Numbered from the stretch's first letter, positions 50,632 through 59,752 are shown. The stretch is DNA of 64,000 nt from JADCCX01 sp031378805 (GCA_031378805.1 JANNEO010000075.1:23894-87893); one strand, 5' to 3'. Notes: generated from the letters alone by a model not told the origin. Made by a program: numbers and translations.

Positions 50632-51402
50632 ATGCGAGACATCGGTCTACAACAAGCCATCGACGCTGCGGGAGGCATTGCTTCGCTCGCAAAGAAGCTT
50701 GGTATTGCCCAACCTTCCGTGTCGAACTGGACGCGTGTGCCCGCTGAGCGCGCTGTCACAGTTGAGGCCCTGACTGGCGTGTCACGCAGCGTACTGAGGC
50801 CCGACCTCTACGAGGCCACTCCGGCGGTGCTGGACGATGTTGATCAGGCGCGAATGCGGGAATATCTCCTTCTGGGATCGTTGTTGCGACAAGCACCAAC
50901 GGCGCAATTGATCTCTGACATAGGCCGGATGCAGGGGGATGCGTCGGCGCTTGGCTTGCTGCACATGTCGCTGGCGGAAGCTGCTGACGAGACCGATGCG
51001 GAAACTGAATCGCGCGAGTTTTTCCGGCTGTTCGTGGGCGTCGGGCGCGGTGAATTGCTGCCTTACGGCTCCTACTACCAGACGGGATTCTTGCACGAAC
51101 GACCGCTTGCGCGGGTGCGCGAAGACATGGGTCGGCTTGGTATCGAGCGGGCTGAAGGGCTGTTCGAGCCTGAGGACCATATCGGCATTCTGTGCGAGAT
51201 CATGGCCGGATTGATTGGCGGAGAATTCGACGGCGGCGAAAAGGAGCAGAAAGTGTTCTTTTCGCGCCACCTCAAGCCTTGGGCATCGCGGCTGTTCGCC
51301 GACCTTGAGGCTTGTGCCAAGACACCATTCTACAAGGCTGCTGCGCGGGTCGGCGCGGCCCTGATTGAGATCGAAACCGAAGGATTCGCATTGCCGGCTT
51401 GA
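50632..51402 (+). CDS. YdaS-like helix-turn-helix fused to a TorD-type chaperone
   Basis: The protein has 256 residues from the ATG at 50632; a TTG at 50617 is an alternative start. Residues 1-65 are a YdaS/Cro-like DNA-binding domain (GLQQAIDAAGGIASLAKKLG, IAQPSVSNWTRVPAERAV, VSRSVLRPDLYE). From about residue 75 a TorD/DmsD-type fold follows: YLLLGSLLRQAPTAQLI, ELLPYGSYYQTGFLHERPLA and HIGILCEIMAGLIGG. TorD-family proteins guard molybdoenzymes before Tat export. The fusion could couple enzyme maturation to transcription. It lies directly before the small Tat peptide and fdh genes. Confidence 0.88.
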   Translation: MRDIGLQQAIDAAGGIASLAKKLGIAQPSVSNWTRVPAERAVTVEALTGVSRSVLRPDLYEATPAVLDDVDQARMREYLLLGSLLRQAPTAQLISDIGRMQGDASALGLLHMSLAEAADETDAETESREFFRLFVGVGRGELLPYGSYYQTGFLHERPLARVREDMGRLGIERAEGLFEPEDHIGILCEIMAGLIGGEFDGGEKEQKVFFSRHLKPWASRLFADLEACAKTPFYKAAARVGAALIEIETEGFALPA

Positions 51403-51440
51403 GCCCGGCGAAGCGCAAACAACACCAGGAGGAGGGCATC

Positions 51441-51650
51441 ATGGCTTCCGAGACCGTGACGAAGGCAAAGATTGAAAGGCGCGGCTTTTTGAAAGCCCTT
51501 GGCCTGGGTGCCGGTGCCGCCGCAAGCGGCGTGGTCGCCGATGCGGCGCTCGCGCCCGCTGCCGCCAACGAAAGCCGGAATGACCGAACCAAGGCCCGTT
51601 ACAAGGAAACGGACCATGTGAAGGCTTTCTACCGCACGAACCGGTACTGA
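51441..51650 (+). CDS. Small Tat-signal protein of formate dehydrogenase
   Basis: The protein has 69 residues. AGGAGGAGG upstream fixes the start at 51441. The twin-arginine motif is in KIERRGFLKALGLGAGAAAS; the rest (DRTKARYKETDHVKAFYRTN) is short and basic. It belongs to the formate region Tat target type (TIGR02811) found just before fdhA. It may help bring the complex to the Tat translocon. The fdhA gene begins 11 bases later. Confidence 0.9.
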   Translation: MASETVTKAKIERRGFLKALGLGAGAAASGVVADAALAPAAANESRNDRTKARYKETDHVKAFYRTNRY

Positions 51651-51661
51651 GGAGACCAGCC

Positions 51662-54625
51662 ATGCTGATCAAAAGAAAAGAAGCAACAGCGCGCCGGTCA
51701 TCCCTCGCAGCCGCGCTTGGTGTAAATTCCTCGGGCGTGCTCGACCGCCGTTCGTTCCTGCGCCGTTCCGGCCTGGCCGTTGGCGGTGCTGCCGCGCTTG
51801 GTTCGCTGTCGGTCGGTGCGGTGCGCCGCGCTGAAGCCGCCGGTGGTGCCATGGGCAAGGCTGACCTCAGCAAACCCATCGAAATCCGCAAGAACATGTG
51901 TACGCATTGCTCCGTGGGCTGCACGGTGCTCGCTGAAGTGCAAAATGGCGTCTGGGTCGGTCAGGAACCGGCTTGGGACAGCCCGATCAATCGCGGCACG
52001 CATTGCGCCAAGGGTGCCGCCATCCGCGAAACGGTCTCGGGCGATCGTCGCCTGAAGTATCCGATGAAGCTCGAAAACGGCGAGTGGAAGAAGATTTCCT
52101 GGGAGCAGGCGATCGGCGAGGTCGGCGACAAAATGATGGCGATTCGCCAGAAATCTGGACCGGATTCGGTTTGGATGCTCGGCTCTGCCAAGTTCTCCAA
52201 TGAAGGGGCCTATCTGTTCCGCAAGTTTGCGGCATTCTGGGGCACCAACAACGTCGATCATCAGGCCCGCATCTGCCATTCCACCACGGTGGCCGGCGTT
52301 GCCAACACCTGGGGCTATGGCGCGCAGACGAACTCCTACAACGACATCCGCAATTCCAAGACCATGATCATCATGGGCGGCAATCCGGCGGAAGCCCATC
52401 CCGTGTCGCTCCAGCATGTGCTTTCCGGCAAGGAGCTGAACAAAGCGAACATGATCGTCATCGATCCGCGCATGACGCGGACGGCAGCTCATGCCAACGA
52501 GTATGTGCGCATCCGCCCCGGCACGGATATTCCGGTGCTGTTCGGCATTCTCTGGCATATCCTGGAGAATGGCTGGGAGGACAAGAACTTCATCGCCACC
52601 CGCGTCTACGGCATGGACCAGATCCGCGCCGAGGTGAAGAAATACGATCCCAAGACGGTTGAGGATATTTCCGGTGTTCCGGGCGAACAGCTCAAGAAAG
52701 TCGCCGAGAAATTTGCCAAAGAGAAGCCCTCGACGCTGATCTGGTGCATGGGCCAGACCCAGCACACCGTCGGCACTGCCAATGTCCGCGCCAGTTGCAT
52801 CCTCCTGCTGGCAACAGGCAATGTCGGCTCTGCCGGTACGGGTGCCAACATTTTCCGCGGCCACACCAACGTGCAGGGCGCGACGGACCTTGGCCTCGAT
52901 ATCACCTCGCTGCCGCTCTATTATGGTCTTGTTGAAGGGGCCTGGCGTCACTGGGGCCGTGTCTGGGAAGTGCAGTACGATTATCTGCTCTCCCGCTTCG
53001 TCGACAAAAAGATGATGGAGATGCCCGGCATTCCGTCCACCCGCTGGTTCGACGCCGTGACCTATGACAAGAAGGATGTCGACCAGCAGGACAACGTGAA
53101 GGCGGCCATCATCTTCGGCCATGGCGCCAACACCGTGCCGCGCCAGCCCGACGTGAAGAAGGGCCTGGAAGCGCTCGATCTGCTCGTGATCGCCGACCCG
53201 CATCCCACCAATTATGTCTCGCTGGGCGGGCGCAAGAACAACACCTACCTCTTCCCGATCTCGACGCAGATGGAATGCGCGGGTTCGCGCACAGCCTCCA
53301 ACCGGTCGATGCAATGGGGCGAGAAGGTGGTGGAGCCGATCTTTGAATCGGCCAATGACTACTGGGTGATCATGAAGCTCGCGCAGAAGCTCGGCTTCGG
53401 CAACGAGATGTTCAAGAATATCGCCATGGTGAAAGGCAAGTTCGGCGACGAGCCAGAGCCTGAATCCATCCTGCGCGAAATCAACCGTGGTGGCTGGTCG
53501 ACCGGTTATTGCGGCCAGTCTCCGGAGCGCATCAAGGCGCACATGAAGCATCAAGAGCATTTCGATATCGTGACGCTCAAGGCCAAGCCTGGCGCACCGG
53601 CCGAAGTGGCCGGTGATTACTACGGATTGCCATGGCCGTGCTGGGGAACACCGGAGTTCAAGCATCCTGGTTCGCCGATCCTCTACAACACCAATCTTTC
53701 GGTGAAGGAAGGCGGCGGCACCTTCCGTCCGCGCTTCGGCATCGAGCGGGGCAAGGATGGTCTGCTTCCTGGTGAAGTCGAAGGCGCGACCCTGCTTGCG
53801 GAGAACTCTTTCTCCGTGGGGTCAGAAATCAAGGATGGTTACCCCGAGTTCACCTACGCCATGTTGCAGCGGCTGGGCTGGGACAAGGATCTGACGGAGA
53901 AAGAGCGCGAGACGATCCTGCGCATCAATCCCGCTGCCCCCGGCACCGTGTCCTGGGCAATCGACCTCTCCGGTGGCATCCAGCGCGTCGCCATCGAGCA
54001 TGGCTGCACGCCCTTCGGAAACGGCAAGGCCCGCATGGTGGCGTGGAATCTTCCTGATCCCGTGCCGACACACCGCGAGCCAATTTATTCGGCCCGCCCT
54101 GACCTGGTCGCCAAGTATCCGACACGGCCGGACTTCAAGCATTTCCGCCTGCCCAATATCGGTGCGACCTTGCAAAAGGCCGCGGTGGACAAGGGGCTTG
54201 CCAAATCCTTCCCGATCATTCTGACCTCCGGTCGTCTGGTCGAATATGAAGGCGGCGGCGAGGAAACGCGGTCGAACCCGTGGCTGGCCGAACTGCAGCA
54301 GGACATGTTCGTCGAGATCAATCCGGCGGATGCACAAAGCCGCGGTATTGCCGATGGACAGATGGTCTGGGTCACTGGCCCCGAGAACAGCTCGAAAGCC
54401 CGCGTCAAGGCGCTGGTGACAGAGCGTGTTGCGAAGGGCGTGGCCTTCATGCCGTTCCACTTCGGCGGGTTCTACCAGGGCGAGGACAACCGCGCGAACT
54501 ATCCGAAGGGCACCGACCCGATCGTGCTCGGCGAAAGCGTCAACACAGTCACCACATATGGCTACGATCCGGTGACCGGTATGCATGAAGGCAAGGTCAC
54601 CCTTGTCCAGATTGCAACGGCCTAA
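51662..54625 (+). CDS. fdhA: Formate dehydrogenase alpha subunit (Mo/bis-MGD, Cys type)
   Basis: The protein has 987 residues. A Tat signal is visible near DRRSFLRRSGLAVGGAA (Arg29-Arg30). Cys80, Cys83, Cys87 and Cys115 bind a 4Fe-4S cluster (CTHCSVGC, THCAKG). The molybdenum ligand is Cys205 in QARICHSTTV, beside His206, where E. coli FdnG has selenocysteine. Further molybdopterin-binding stretches include HLSLQHVLSG-like PVSLQHVLSGKEL and TSGRLVEYEGGGEETRSNPW. It oxidises formate in the periplasm and passes electrons to the beta subunit. No UGA codon interrupts the gene. Confidence 0.96.
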   Translation: MLIKRKEATARRSSLAAALGVNSSGVLDRRSFLRRSGLAVGGAAALGSLSVGAVRRAEAAGGAMGKADLSKPIEIRKNMCTHCSVGCTVLAEVQNGVWVGQEPAWDSPINRGTHCAKGAAIRETVSGDRRLKYPMKLENGEWKKISWEQAIGEVGDKMMAIRQKSGPDSVWMLGSAKFSNEGAYLFRKFAAFWGTNNVDHQARICHSTTVAGVANTWGYGAQTNSYNDIRNSKTMIIMGGNPAEAHPVSLQHVLSGKELNKANMIVIDPRMTRTAAHANEYVRIRPGTDIPVLFGILWHILENGWEDKNFIATRVYGMDQIRAEVKKYDPKTVEDISGVPGEQLKKVAEKFAKEKPSTLIWCMGQTQHTVGTANVRASCILLLATGNVGSAGTGANIFRGHTNVQGATDLGLDITSLPLYYGLVEGAWRHWGRVWEVQYDYLLSRFVDKKMMEMPGIPSTRWFDAVTYDKKDVDQQDNVKAAIIFGHGANTVPRQPDVKKGLEALDLLVIADPHPTNYVSLGGRKNNTYLFPISTQMECAGSRTASNRSMQWGEKVVEPIFESANDYWVIMKLAQKLGFGNEMFKNIAMVKGKFGDEPEPESILREINRGGWSTGYCGQSPERIKAHMKHQEHFDIVTLKAKPGAPAEVAGDYYGLPWPCWGTPEFKHPGSPILYNTNLSVKEGGGTFRPRFGIERGKDGLLPGEVEGATLLAENSFSVGSEIKDGYPEFTYAMLQRLGWDKDLTEKERETILRINPAAPGTVSWAIDLSGGIQRVAIEHGCTPFGNGKARMVAWNLPDPVPTHREPIYSARPDLVAKYPTRPDFKHFRLPNIGATLQKAAVDKGLAKSFPIILTSGRLVEYEGGGEETRSNPWLAELQQDMFVEINPADAQSRGIADGQMVWVTGPENSSKARVKALVTERVAKGVAFMPFHFGGFYQGEDNRANYPKGTDPIVLGESVNTVTTYGYDPVTGMHEGKVTLVQIATA

Positions 54626-54640
54626 GGGAGGAACAGAACA

Positions 54641-55237
54641 ATGGCACGCATGAAATTCCTCTGCGACGCGGACCGCTGCATCGAGTGCAACGCCTGCGTC
54701 ACCGCCTGCAAGAACGAGCACGAAGTGCCTTGGGGCATCAACCGTCGCCGTGTCGTCACCATCAACGACGGCAAGCCCGGTGAGCGCTCCATCTCCATGG
54801 CCTGTATGCATTGCACGGATGCGCCCTGTGCCGCCGTCTGCCCGGTCAACTGTTTCTACACAACGGCTGATGGCGTGGTGCTTCACTCCAAGGATCTGTG
54901 CATCGGCTGCGGCTACTGTTTCTATGCCTGCCCGTTCGGTGCGCCGCAGTATCCCAAGACCGCGAATTTCGGTTCGCGTGGCAAGATGGACAAGTGCACC
55001 TATTGCGCTGGCGGTCCTGAGGCAGACAACAGCCGGGAGGAGTACGAAAAGTATGGCTCCAACCGCCTGGCCGAGGGCAAACTGCCGCTTTGTGCCGAAA
55101 TGTGCTCGACCAAGTCGCTTCTGGCTGGTGACGGCGCAATGATCGAGACAATCTACAAGGAGCGCGTGATGAAGCGCGGCTACGGATCAGGGGCCTGGGG
55201 CTGGAAGACGGCCTACAAGGAAACCATTGCGATTTGA
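54641..55237 (+). CDS. fdhB: Formate dehydrogenase beta (iron-sulfur) subunit
   Basis: The protein has 198 residues carrying four 4Fe-4S clusters: CDADRCIECNACVTACKNEH, CMHCTDAPCAAVCPVNCF, CIGCGYCFYACPFGAPQ and the split set CTYCAGG with LCAEMCSTK. It relays electrons from FdhA to the membrane subunit. There is no signal peptide, so it would be exported with the Tat-targeted alpha subunit. It starts 15 bases after fdhA. Unlike FdnH it lacks a C-terminal anchor helix. Confidence 0.95.
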   Translation: MARMKFLCDADRCIECNACVTACKNEHEVPWGINRRRVVTINDGKPGERSISMACMHCTDAPCAAVCPVNCFYTTADGVVLHSKDLCIGCGYCFYACPFGAPQYPKTANFGSRGKMDKCTYCAGGPEADNSREEYEKYGSNRLAEGKLPLCAEMCSTKSLLAGDGAMIETIYKERVMKRGYGSGAWGWKTAYKETIAI

Positions 55238-55245
55238 AGCTGTTG

Positions 55246-55290
55246 GCTGGCTGCATCGAAGGACGCACAAGGCTCATGCCACCAAGCATG
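55246..55290. repeat. Partial copy of repeat family B plus short hairpin
   Basis: GCATCGAAGGACGCACAAGG matches the right-arm words of family B, followed by the small palindrome GCTCATGCCACCAAGCATGAGC. It lies between fdhB and the gamma-subunit gene, where it may weaken transcription or stabilise mRNA. Confidence 0.55.
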
Positions 55291-55326
55291 AGCTAAAAAA
55301 CAAAGAGTTTCCGGGGAGAGAACCCA

Positions 55327-56322
55327 ATGACCAGACTTCTTGCGGCACTTGCCGTTGTCTTCACGCTCTCGGTAGCCGCGCCGGCCATGGCTCAGCAGCC
55401 GACCACGGTGAACCCCACGGCGCAATCCGTGAAGGAACAGGATCTGCTCAACGCGCTCAAGCCGGGGCAGGCTGTGCAGGGCCGCGTGAGCATCCCCGAT
55501 GCGAATTCCGCCGCTTTGATTGCACCTGGCAACCAGGGCTGGCGGTCAATCCATCAGGGGATCATGGTGTGGATTGGTGCCTTGTCGATCATCGGCATCG
55601 TGGTCGGACTGCTGCTGTTCTACATGAAAAAGGGCAAAATCCGCATATCAAAGGGTGCATCGGGCAAGACGATCACCCGCTTCAACGGATTCGAGCGTTT
55701 CACCCATTGGCTGACTGCCAGCACGTTTCTCGTGCTTGCCGCTTCCGGCCTCAACGTGACCTTCGGCAAATACGTCATCCAGCCATGGCTGGGTGATGCG
55801 ATGTTCGGCCCGTGGTCGCAGTTTGCCAAGTTCTGCCACAACTATCTCGCCTTCCCCTTCATGCTGGGCGTTGCGCTGATGCTGCTGATCTGGATCAAGG
55901 ACAACATCCCCAACGGGCGTGACGTCGCATGGTTCAAGGCAGGTGGCGGCCTCATCGGCGATGCACATCCGCCAGCGGCCCGTTTCAATGGCGGCCAGAA
56001 GGTGATTTTCTGGACTGTGATCGTGGGCGGCGCGGCATTGACCATTTCTGGTCTGATGCTGCTGTTCCCCTTCAAATGGGTCGGCCTTGATGGTTTGCAG
56101 ACCTCCAACATCGTTCATGGCGTCGTTGGCATGATCATGATCGCGGCGATGCTGGCGCATATCTACATCGGCTCTGTCGGCATGGAGGGCGCATTTGATG
56201 CCATGGGTTCAGGCGAGGTAGACCTCAACTGGGCGAAGGAGCATCACTCGCTCTGGGTGGAAGAGGAAATGGCCAAGAAGCCCGGAATGCCCGTTGGCGG
56301 CAAGCCGATGGCGGCGGGTTGA
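55327..56322 (+). CDS. fdhC: Formate dehydrogenase gamma subunit (cytochrome b556)
   Basis: The protein has 331 residues. A signal peptide (MTRLLAALAVVFTLSVAAPA) precedes about 65 periplasmic residues. Four membrane helices follow, with heme-ligand histidines in RFTHWLTASTFLVLAASGL, FCHNYLAFPFMLGVALMLLI and SNIVHGVVGMIMIAAMLAHI. It anchors the complex and delivers electrons to quinone. The gene is 89 bases after fdhB, and a strong terminator follows it. The N-terminal extension is longer than in FdnI. Confidence 0.93.
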   Translation: MTRLLAALAVVFTLSVAAPAMAQQPTTVNPTAQSVKEQDLLNALKPGQAVQGRVSIPDANSAALIAPGNQGWRSIHQGIMVWIGALSIIGIVVGLLLFYMKKGKIRISKGASGKTITRFNGFERFTHWLTASTFLVLAASGLNVTFGKYVIQPWLGDAMFGPWSQFAKFCHNYLAFPFMLGVALMLLIWIKDNIPNGRDVAWFKAGGGLIGDAHPPAARFNGGQKVIFWTVIVGGAALTISGLMLLFPFKWVGLDGLQTSNIVHGVVGMIMIAAMLAHIYIGSVGMEGAFDAMGSGEVDLNWAKEHHSLWVEEEMAKKPGMPVGGKPMAAG

Positions 56323-56345
56323 GACAACGATCGAGATCAACCAAT

Positions 56346-56377
56346 AAGGCCGGGGTGACCCGGCCTTTTGCTTTTTT
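56346..56377 (+). terminator. Rho-independent terminator of the formate dehydrogenase operon
   Basis: A 9-bp stem (AAGGCCGGG/CCCGGCCTT) with a GTGA loop is followed by TTGCTTTTTT. It lies just after fdhC and 26 bases before mobB. Confidence 0.9.
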
Positions 56378-56402
56378 GGCCGGGCTTCGCTAACTCCTTT
56401 TC

Positions 56403-56924
56403 ATGCGTATCTTCGGCATCACGGGTTGGAGCGGGGCGGGCAAGACCACGCTGATCCTGAAGCTCATCCCCTTGCTCACCGCCAAGGGCCTGAGTGTCTC
56501 GACGCTAAAACACGCCCACCACATGTTCGATGTCGATACGCCGGGCAAGGACAGCTACGAACACCGGGCGGCAGGCGCGACCGAAGTGTTGATTGCCTCC
56601 GAGAACCGCTTCGCCATCATGCACGAGTTGCGCGGTGCGCCCGAGCCACCGCTGGAGGTGCTGCTGTCGAAACTCTCCGCAGTCGATCTCGTGCTGATCG
56701 AGGGCTTCAAGCGTGCGCCGCATCCCAAAATCGAGGTCTATCGCTCGGCCAATGGCAAGCCGCCCCTGCACCCGGGCAACGCATCCATTGTCGCCATTGC
56801 CAGCGATGCTGCTTTCCCGCAGGCTGCCTGCGCCGTGATCGACTTGAACGATGCGCCAGCGCTTGCCGAGGCTTGCCTGAAGCACGCGGTTGCACCAGCA
56901 ATGGTGGACTGGCGGCACGGTTGA
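56403..56924 (+). CDS. mobB: Molybdopterin-guanine dinucleotide biosynthesis protein B
   Basis: The protein has 173 residues with the P-loop ITGWSGAGKTTLILKLIPLL at the start, and the family stretches LKHAHHMFDVDTPGKDSYEH, RAAGATEVLIASENRFAIMH and DLVLIEGFKRAPHPKIEVYR. MobB binds GTP and aids MobA in bis-MGD synthesis. It follows the fdh terminator and precedes moeA, so it supports cofactor supply for the FDH. Confidence 0.95.
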   Translation: MRIFGITGWSGAGKTTLILKLIPLLTAKGLSVSTLKHAHHMFDVDTPGKDSYEHRAAGATEVLIASENRFAIMHELRGAPEPPLEVLLSKLSAVDLVLIEGFKRAPHPKIEVYRSANGKPPLHPGNASIVAIASDAAFPQAACAVIDLNDAPALAEACLKHAVAPAMVDWRHG

Positions 56925-56939
56925 TGGAAGAAGGTTGTT

Positions 56940-57085
56940 TGCACGTGCGTTGTGCGTGCTTCGAGACGGCGCGTTCCGCGCGCCTTCAGCATAAGGATCG
57001 TTGAGAACTGCAAAGCTCAAACGTTCCTCATCCTGAGGAGCCGCGACGCGGCGTCTCGAAGGACACACAACGCCCGTGCAACCTT
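56940..57085. repeat. Dispersed inverted-pair repeat, family B, copy 2
   Basis: Left arm GCTTCGAGACGGCGCGTTCC (from about 56959) and right arm ending GTCTCGAAGGACACA (about 57053-57067) face each other, with CTCATCCTGAGGAG in between. This is the same two-arm design as at 42850-42990. It fills the gap between mobB and moeA, just before the moeA start. Confidence 0.82.
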
Positions 57086-57103
57086 GACAAGCAGCGGACA
57101 AGC

Positions 57104-58372
57104 ATGGCGCAAATCACCAACGATTGCTTTGCCTTCGGCGACAAGCCGCTTGGCATCAACGAGGCGCTGGCGTTCATCCGGGAGCGCGTGCCTGTCGTGG
57201 CAGGAACGGAGACGCTGCTGCTTGGAGCGTGCGATGGCCGCGTTCTGGCGCAAACCCTTGTTGCCAGAAGCCCCCTTCCCGCATTCTTCAACTCCGCCGT
57301 CGATGGCTATGCCGTGCGTCATGTCGATTTGCAGGCCGCAGCGACAACGCGGCTTCCGGTGACTGGGCGGATGCAAGCAGGTGCTGCGATCGTGCCAGCA
57401 CTGCAAGCGGGAGCCGCTGTCCGCATCTTCACCGGTGCGCCGATGCCCGATGGGAGCGACACCGTCTTCATGCAGGAAGACGTGAAGGTTGATGGCGATC
57501 ATGTGCTCCTCCCGCCCGGGTTGAAGCGCGGGTCCAATTGCCGCCCGGCAGGGGAAGAGATTCATGCTGGTGTGCCAGCCATTGCCAGTGGAACACGCTT
57601 GCAACCGCAGCATCTGGCCTTGGCGGCAGGCGTTGGCTTCAGCCAGCTGGAGCTACGCAAGGCCATTCGCGTCGCCATTTTCTCGACAGGTGATGAGTTG
57701 GCCGAGCCGGGTTCCCTGCTCACCGGTGCGCAGGTCCATGACACCAATCGAGTCATGCTGGCGGCGCTGTTACGACGGGCTGGCTGTGCTGTCTCTGACC
57801 TCGGTGTGTTGCGCGACGAGCCCGAGAGCCTGCGTCAGGCGCTGAAATCCGCCGCACATGACCATGACCTAATCCTCACCTCAGGTGGCGTCTCGACAGG
57901 CGAGGCGGATTTCGTGAAAGCTGCGGTTGAAGCGGAAGGGCGGCTCGACCACTGGCGCTTCGCCATCAAGCCGGGGCGACCGCTGGCGATGGGCGTGATC
58001 AGCGCACAGTCGGGAAGGCGCGTCGCTTTCGCTGGCCTGCCCGGCAATCCCGTCGCTGTTTTCGTGACATTCACCCAGATCGTGCGGGCTGTGATCGCGG
58101 CCTTGGGCGGCGAGGTGTGGCAACCCCCACGCTTTCTACCAGTACGCTCTGGTTTCCGGCACAAAAAGAAGGTGGGGCGTATCGAGTTCCTGCGCGTTTC
58201 GCTTGAGGATGGTCCGGATGGCCCTGTTGCGACACGCTATCCCGTAGAGGGCGCAGGCATCATCTCGTCATTGACGGGGACAGACGGACTTGTGCGACTG
58301 CCCCTTGACCTCACTGAGGTGGCGGAGGGCGACCCGATCGCATTCCTGCCCTTCAGCACGGTGCTTTGTTGA
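57104..58372 (+). CDS. moeA: Molybdopterin molybdotransferase
   Basis: The protein has 422 residues from MAQITNDCFAFGDKPLGINE. Family stretches are FFNSAVDGYAVRHVD, RIFTGAPMPDGSDTVFMQED, FSTGDELAEPGSLLTGAQVH, DTNRVMLAALLRRAGC, ILTSGGVSTGEADFVKAAVE and FAGLPGNPVAVFVTF. It inserts molybdate into adenylylated molybdopterin. With mobB it forms the end of the formate dehydrogenase cofactor set. Confidence 0.95.
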   Translation: MAQITNDCFAFGDKPLGINEALAFIRERVPVVAGTETLLLGACDGRVLAQTLVARSPLPAFFNSAVDGYAVRHVDLQAAATTRLPVTGRMQAGAAIVPALQAGAAVRIFTGAPMPDGSDTVFMQEDVKVDGDHVLLPPGLKRGSNCRPAGEEIHAGVPAIASGTRLQPQHLALAAGVGFSQLELRKAIRVAIFSTGDELAEPGSLLTGAQVHDTNRVMLAALLRRAGCAVSDLGVLRDEPESLRQALKSAAHDHDLILTSGGVSTGEADFVKAAVEAEGRLDHWRFAIKPGRPLAMGVISAQSGRRVAFAGLPGNPVAVFVTFTQIVRAVIAALGGEVWQPPRFLPVRSGFRHKKKVGRIEFLRVSLEDGPDGPVATRYPVEGAGIISSLTGTDGLVRLPLDLTEVAEGDPIAFLPFSTVLC

Positions 58373-58411
58373 CGCTGACCACTTGCAGCGTTCTTAAGTC
58401 GCGGCAGTTCT

Positions 58412-58534
58412 TCAGTTGCGAACCGCGCTCGATGAGAACTTGGCGTTCGCCGACATCTGGCTTTGCTCCAGGATCATCGATGCACCAACGGCCATGACGA
58501 GAGCGACGGCAACAGCGGCCAGAAACGACTTCAT
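58412..58534 (-). CDS. Conserved-looking 40-residue membrane or exported peptide
   Basis: The frame starts at 58534 with GGAG six bases upstream, reads MKSFLAAVAVALVMAVGASM and ends SSSAVRN at a TGA. Residues 3-22 are a single hydrophobic helix, then about 18 polar residues (EQSQMSANAKFSSSAVRN). The pattern (lysine, serine, hydrophobic core, polar tail with AVR) is like small peptides I recall from Rhizobiales genomes, without function. It is convergent with moeA and too short for usual gene finders. Confidence 0.65.
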   Translation of the reverse strand: MKSFLAAVAVALVMAVGASMILEQSQMSANAKFSSSAVRN

Positions 58535-58645
58535 GGATATCTCCAATTCTTAGTATTTCCAATTGTTTAGGGCATAGGTCGGTCTGGGTAAAGTGGCATT
58601 CGGATGCGCCAAGGCGCGCGGCTCAGGCAAACGGAAACAATTGCA

Positions 58646-59752
58646 TCATGGTACCGCTGCAAGCACGATAAAGACCGCGAAGATTACCAGATGGATCGCA
58701 CCGTGCAGAACGGTGGTCTTGCCCGTGCCCAACGTCAACGTGCTGACGAAAAGCGTGAGCAGCAGCAGCACCGTATTGCCCGGCGACAGGCCCAGCACCA
58801 GCTTCATGTCCAGCATCAACGACACGACGGCCACAACCGGGATCGTCAGGCCAATGCTGGCAATGGCCGAGCCCAGCGCCAGATTCATGCTGTTCTGGAG
58901 TCGGTTGAGCAGCGCAGCACGCGTCGCAGCCACACCCTCCGGCAGCAGAACAATGGCAGCAATCACCACGCCGACAAAGGTCTGCGGCAAGCCTGCGGCG
59001 TCAATAGCCTTGTCCAGCGGATGCGACAGGATCTTTGCCAGCAGGACCACGGCTGTGAGCGAAACCAGCAGCAGAACCAGACTGATGAGGGCAATGCGGT
59101 CGGATGGCTTGTCAATGATCGTCACCACCTCTCCTTCAGTCTCGTCTGGCAGATCGAGAAAATAGTCACGATGGCGAATTGTCTGGACGAAGATGAAGAT
59201 GGCGTAGAGGGCCAGCGAAACAGCACCGACAAAAAGCAGCTGGAAAGACGAGTAGTGCGGCCCCGGCGTGGCGACCGTGTAGTTCGGCAAGACGAGGGCA
59301 AGCACGGCCAACGTGCCAAGCACAGCCAGTGCGGCAGAAGCGCCCTTGAGCTGGAAGCTCTGTTCGAAGTGACGGCGCCCACCAACCACGAGACACAATC
59401 CGACAATGCCGTTGAGAACGATCATCAAGGCGGAAAACACCGTGTCGCGGGCGACAGCATCGCTGCCGGGTGCGCCAGTTGCCAGAATGGAAACGATCAG
59501 CGCCACCTCGATCACAGTGACGGATATGGCCAGCAGGATCGAGCCGAACGGCTCGCCGAGCTTCAGGGCCAGCACCTCCGCGTGATGAACGGCGGCAAAG
59601 ACAACGGCACCCAGCAGAAGTCCCGCAAGGACGAGAACACCAATTGCGTCCGGATTGATGACACGGGTCAACTTCAGCGCGAGCAATACGCTTGCGGCCG
59701 CTGGCGCAATCCAGGTCCACGACGGGATCGATGCGTGATGATGACCGGACAT
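58646..59752 (-). CDS. Calcium/proton antiporter, ChaA/CaCA type
   Basis: The protein has 368 residues and about 11 membrane helices. The cation/Ca exchanger repeats are visible: LAISVTVIEVALIVSILATG with Glu in VIEVAL, and the second in GVVIAAIVLLPEGVAATRAA with Glu in LPEG. The N-terminus MSGHHHASIPSW has a short His run. It exports Ca2+ or Na+/K+ against protons across the inner membrane. It is a single gene between the small peptide and the ribosomal operon. Confidence 0.9.
   Translation of the reverse strand: MSGHHHASIPSWTWIAPAAASVLLALKLTRVINPDAIGVLVLAGLLLGAVVFAAVHHAEVLALKLGEPFGSILLAISVTVIEVALIVSILATGAPGSDAVARDTVFSALMIVLNGIVGLCLVVGGRRHFEQSFQLKGASAALAVLGTLAVLALVLPNYTVATPGPHYSSFQLLFVGAVSLALYAIFIFVQTIRHRDYFLDLPDETEGEVVTIIDKPSDRIALISLVLLLVSLTAVVLLAKILSHPLDKAIDAAGLPQTFVGVVIAAIVLLPEGVAATRAALLNRLQNSMNLALGSAIASIGLTIPVVAVVSLMLDMKLVLGLSPGNTVLLLLTLFVSTLTLGTGKTTVLHGAIHLVIFAVFIVLAAVP

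Noticed and set aside
51698..53665. A 655-codon open frame on the minus strand inside fdhA
   Set aside because: It is antisense to a clearly assigned gene and its product has no recognisable motif; long antisense frames are common opposite GC-rich genes.
51662..54625. Selenocysteine in formate dehydrogenase
   Set aside because: The metal-ligand position is a normal cysteine codon and no in-frame TGA or downstream SECIS-like hairpin is needed.
58353..58562. A 69-residue open frame on the minus strand at the end of moeA
   Set aside because: It lacks any coding character, while the overlapping 40-residue frame has a ribosome-binding site and a membrane helix.
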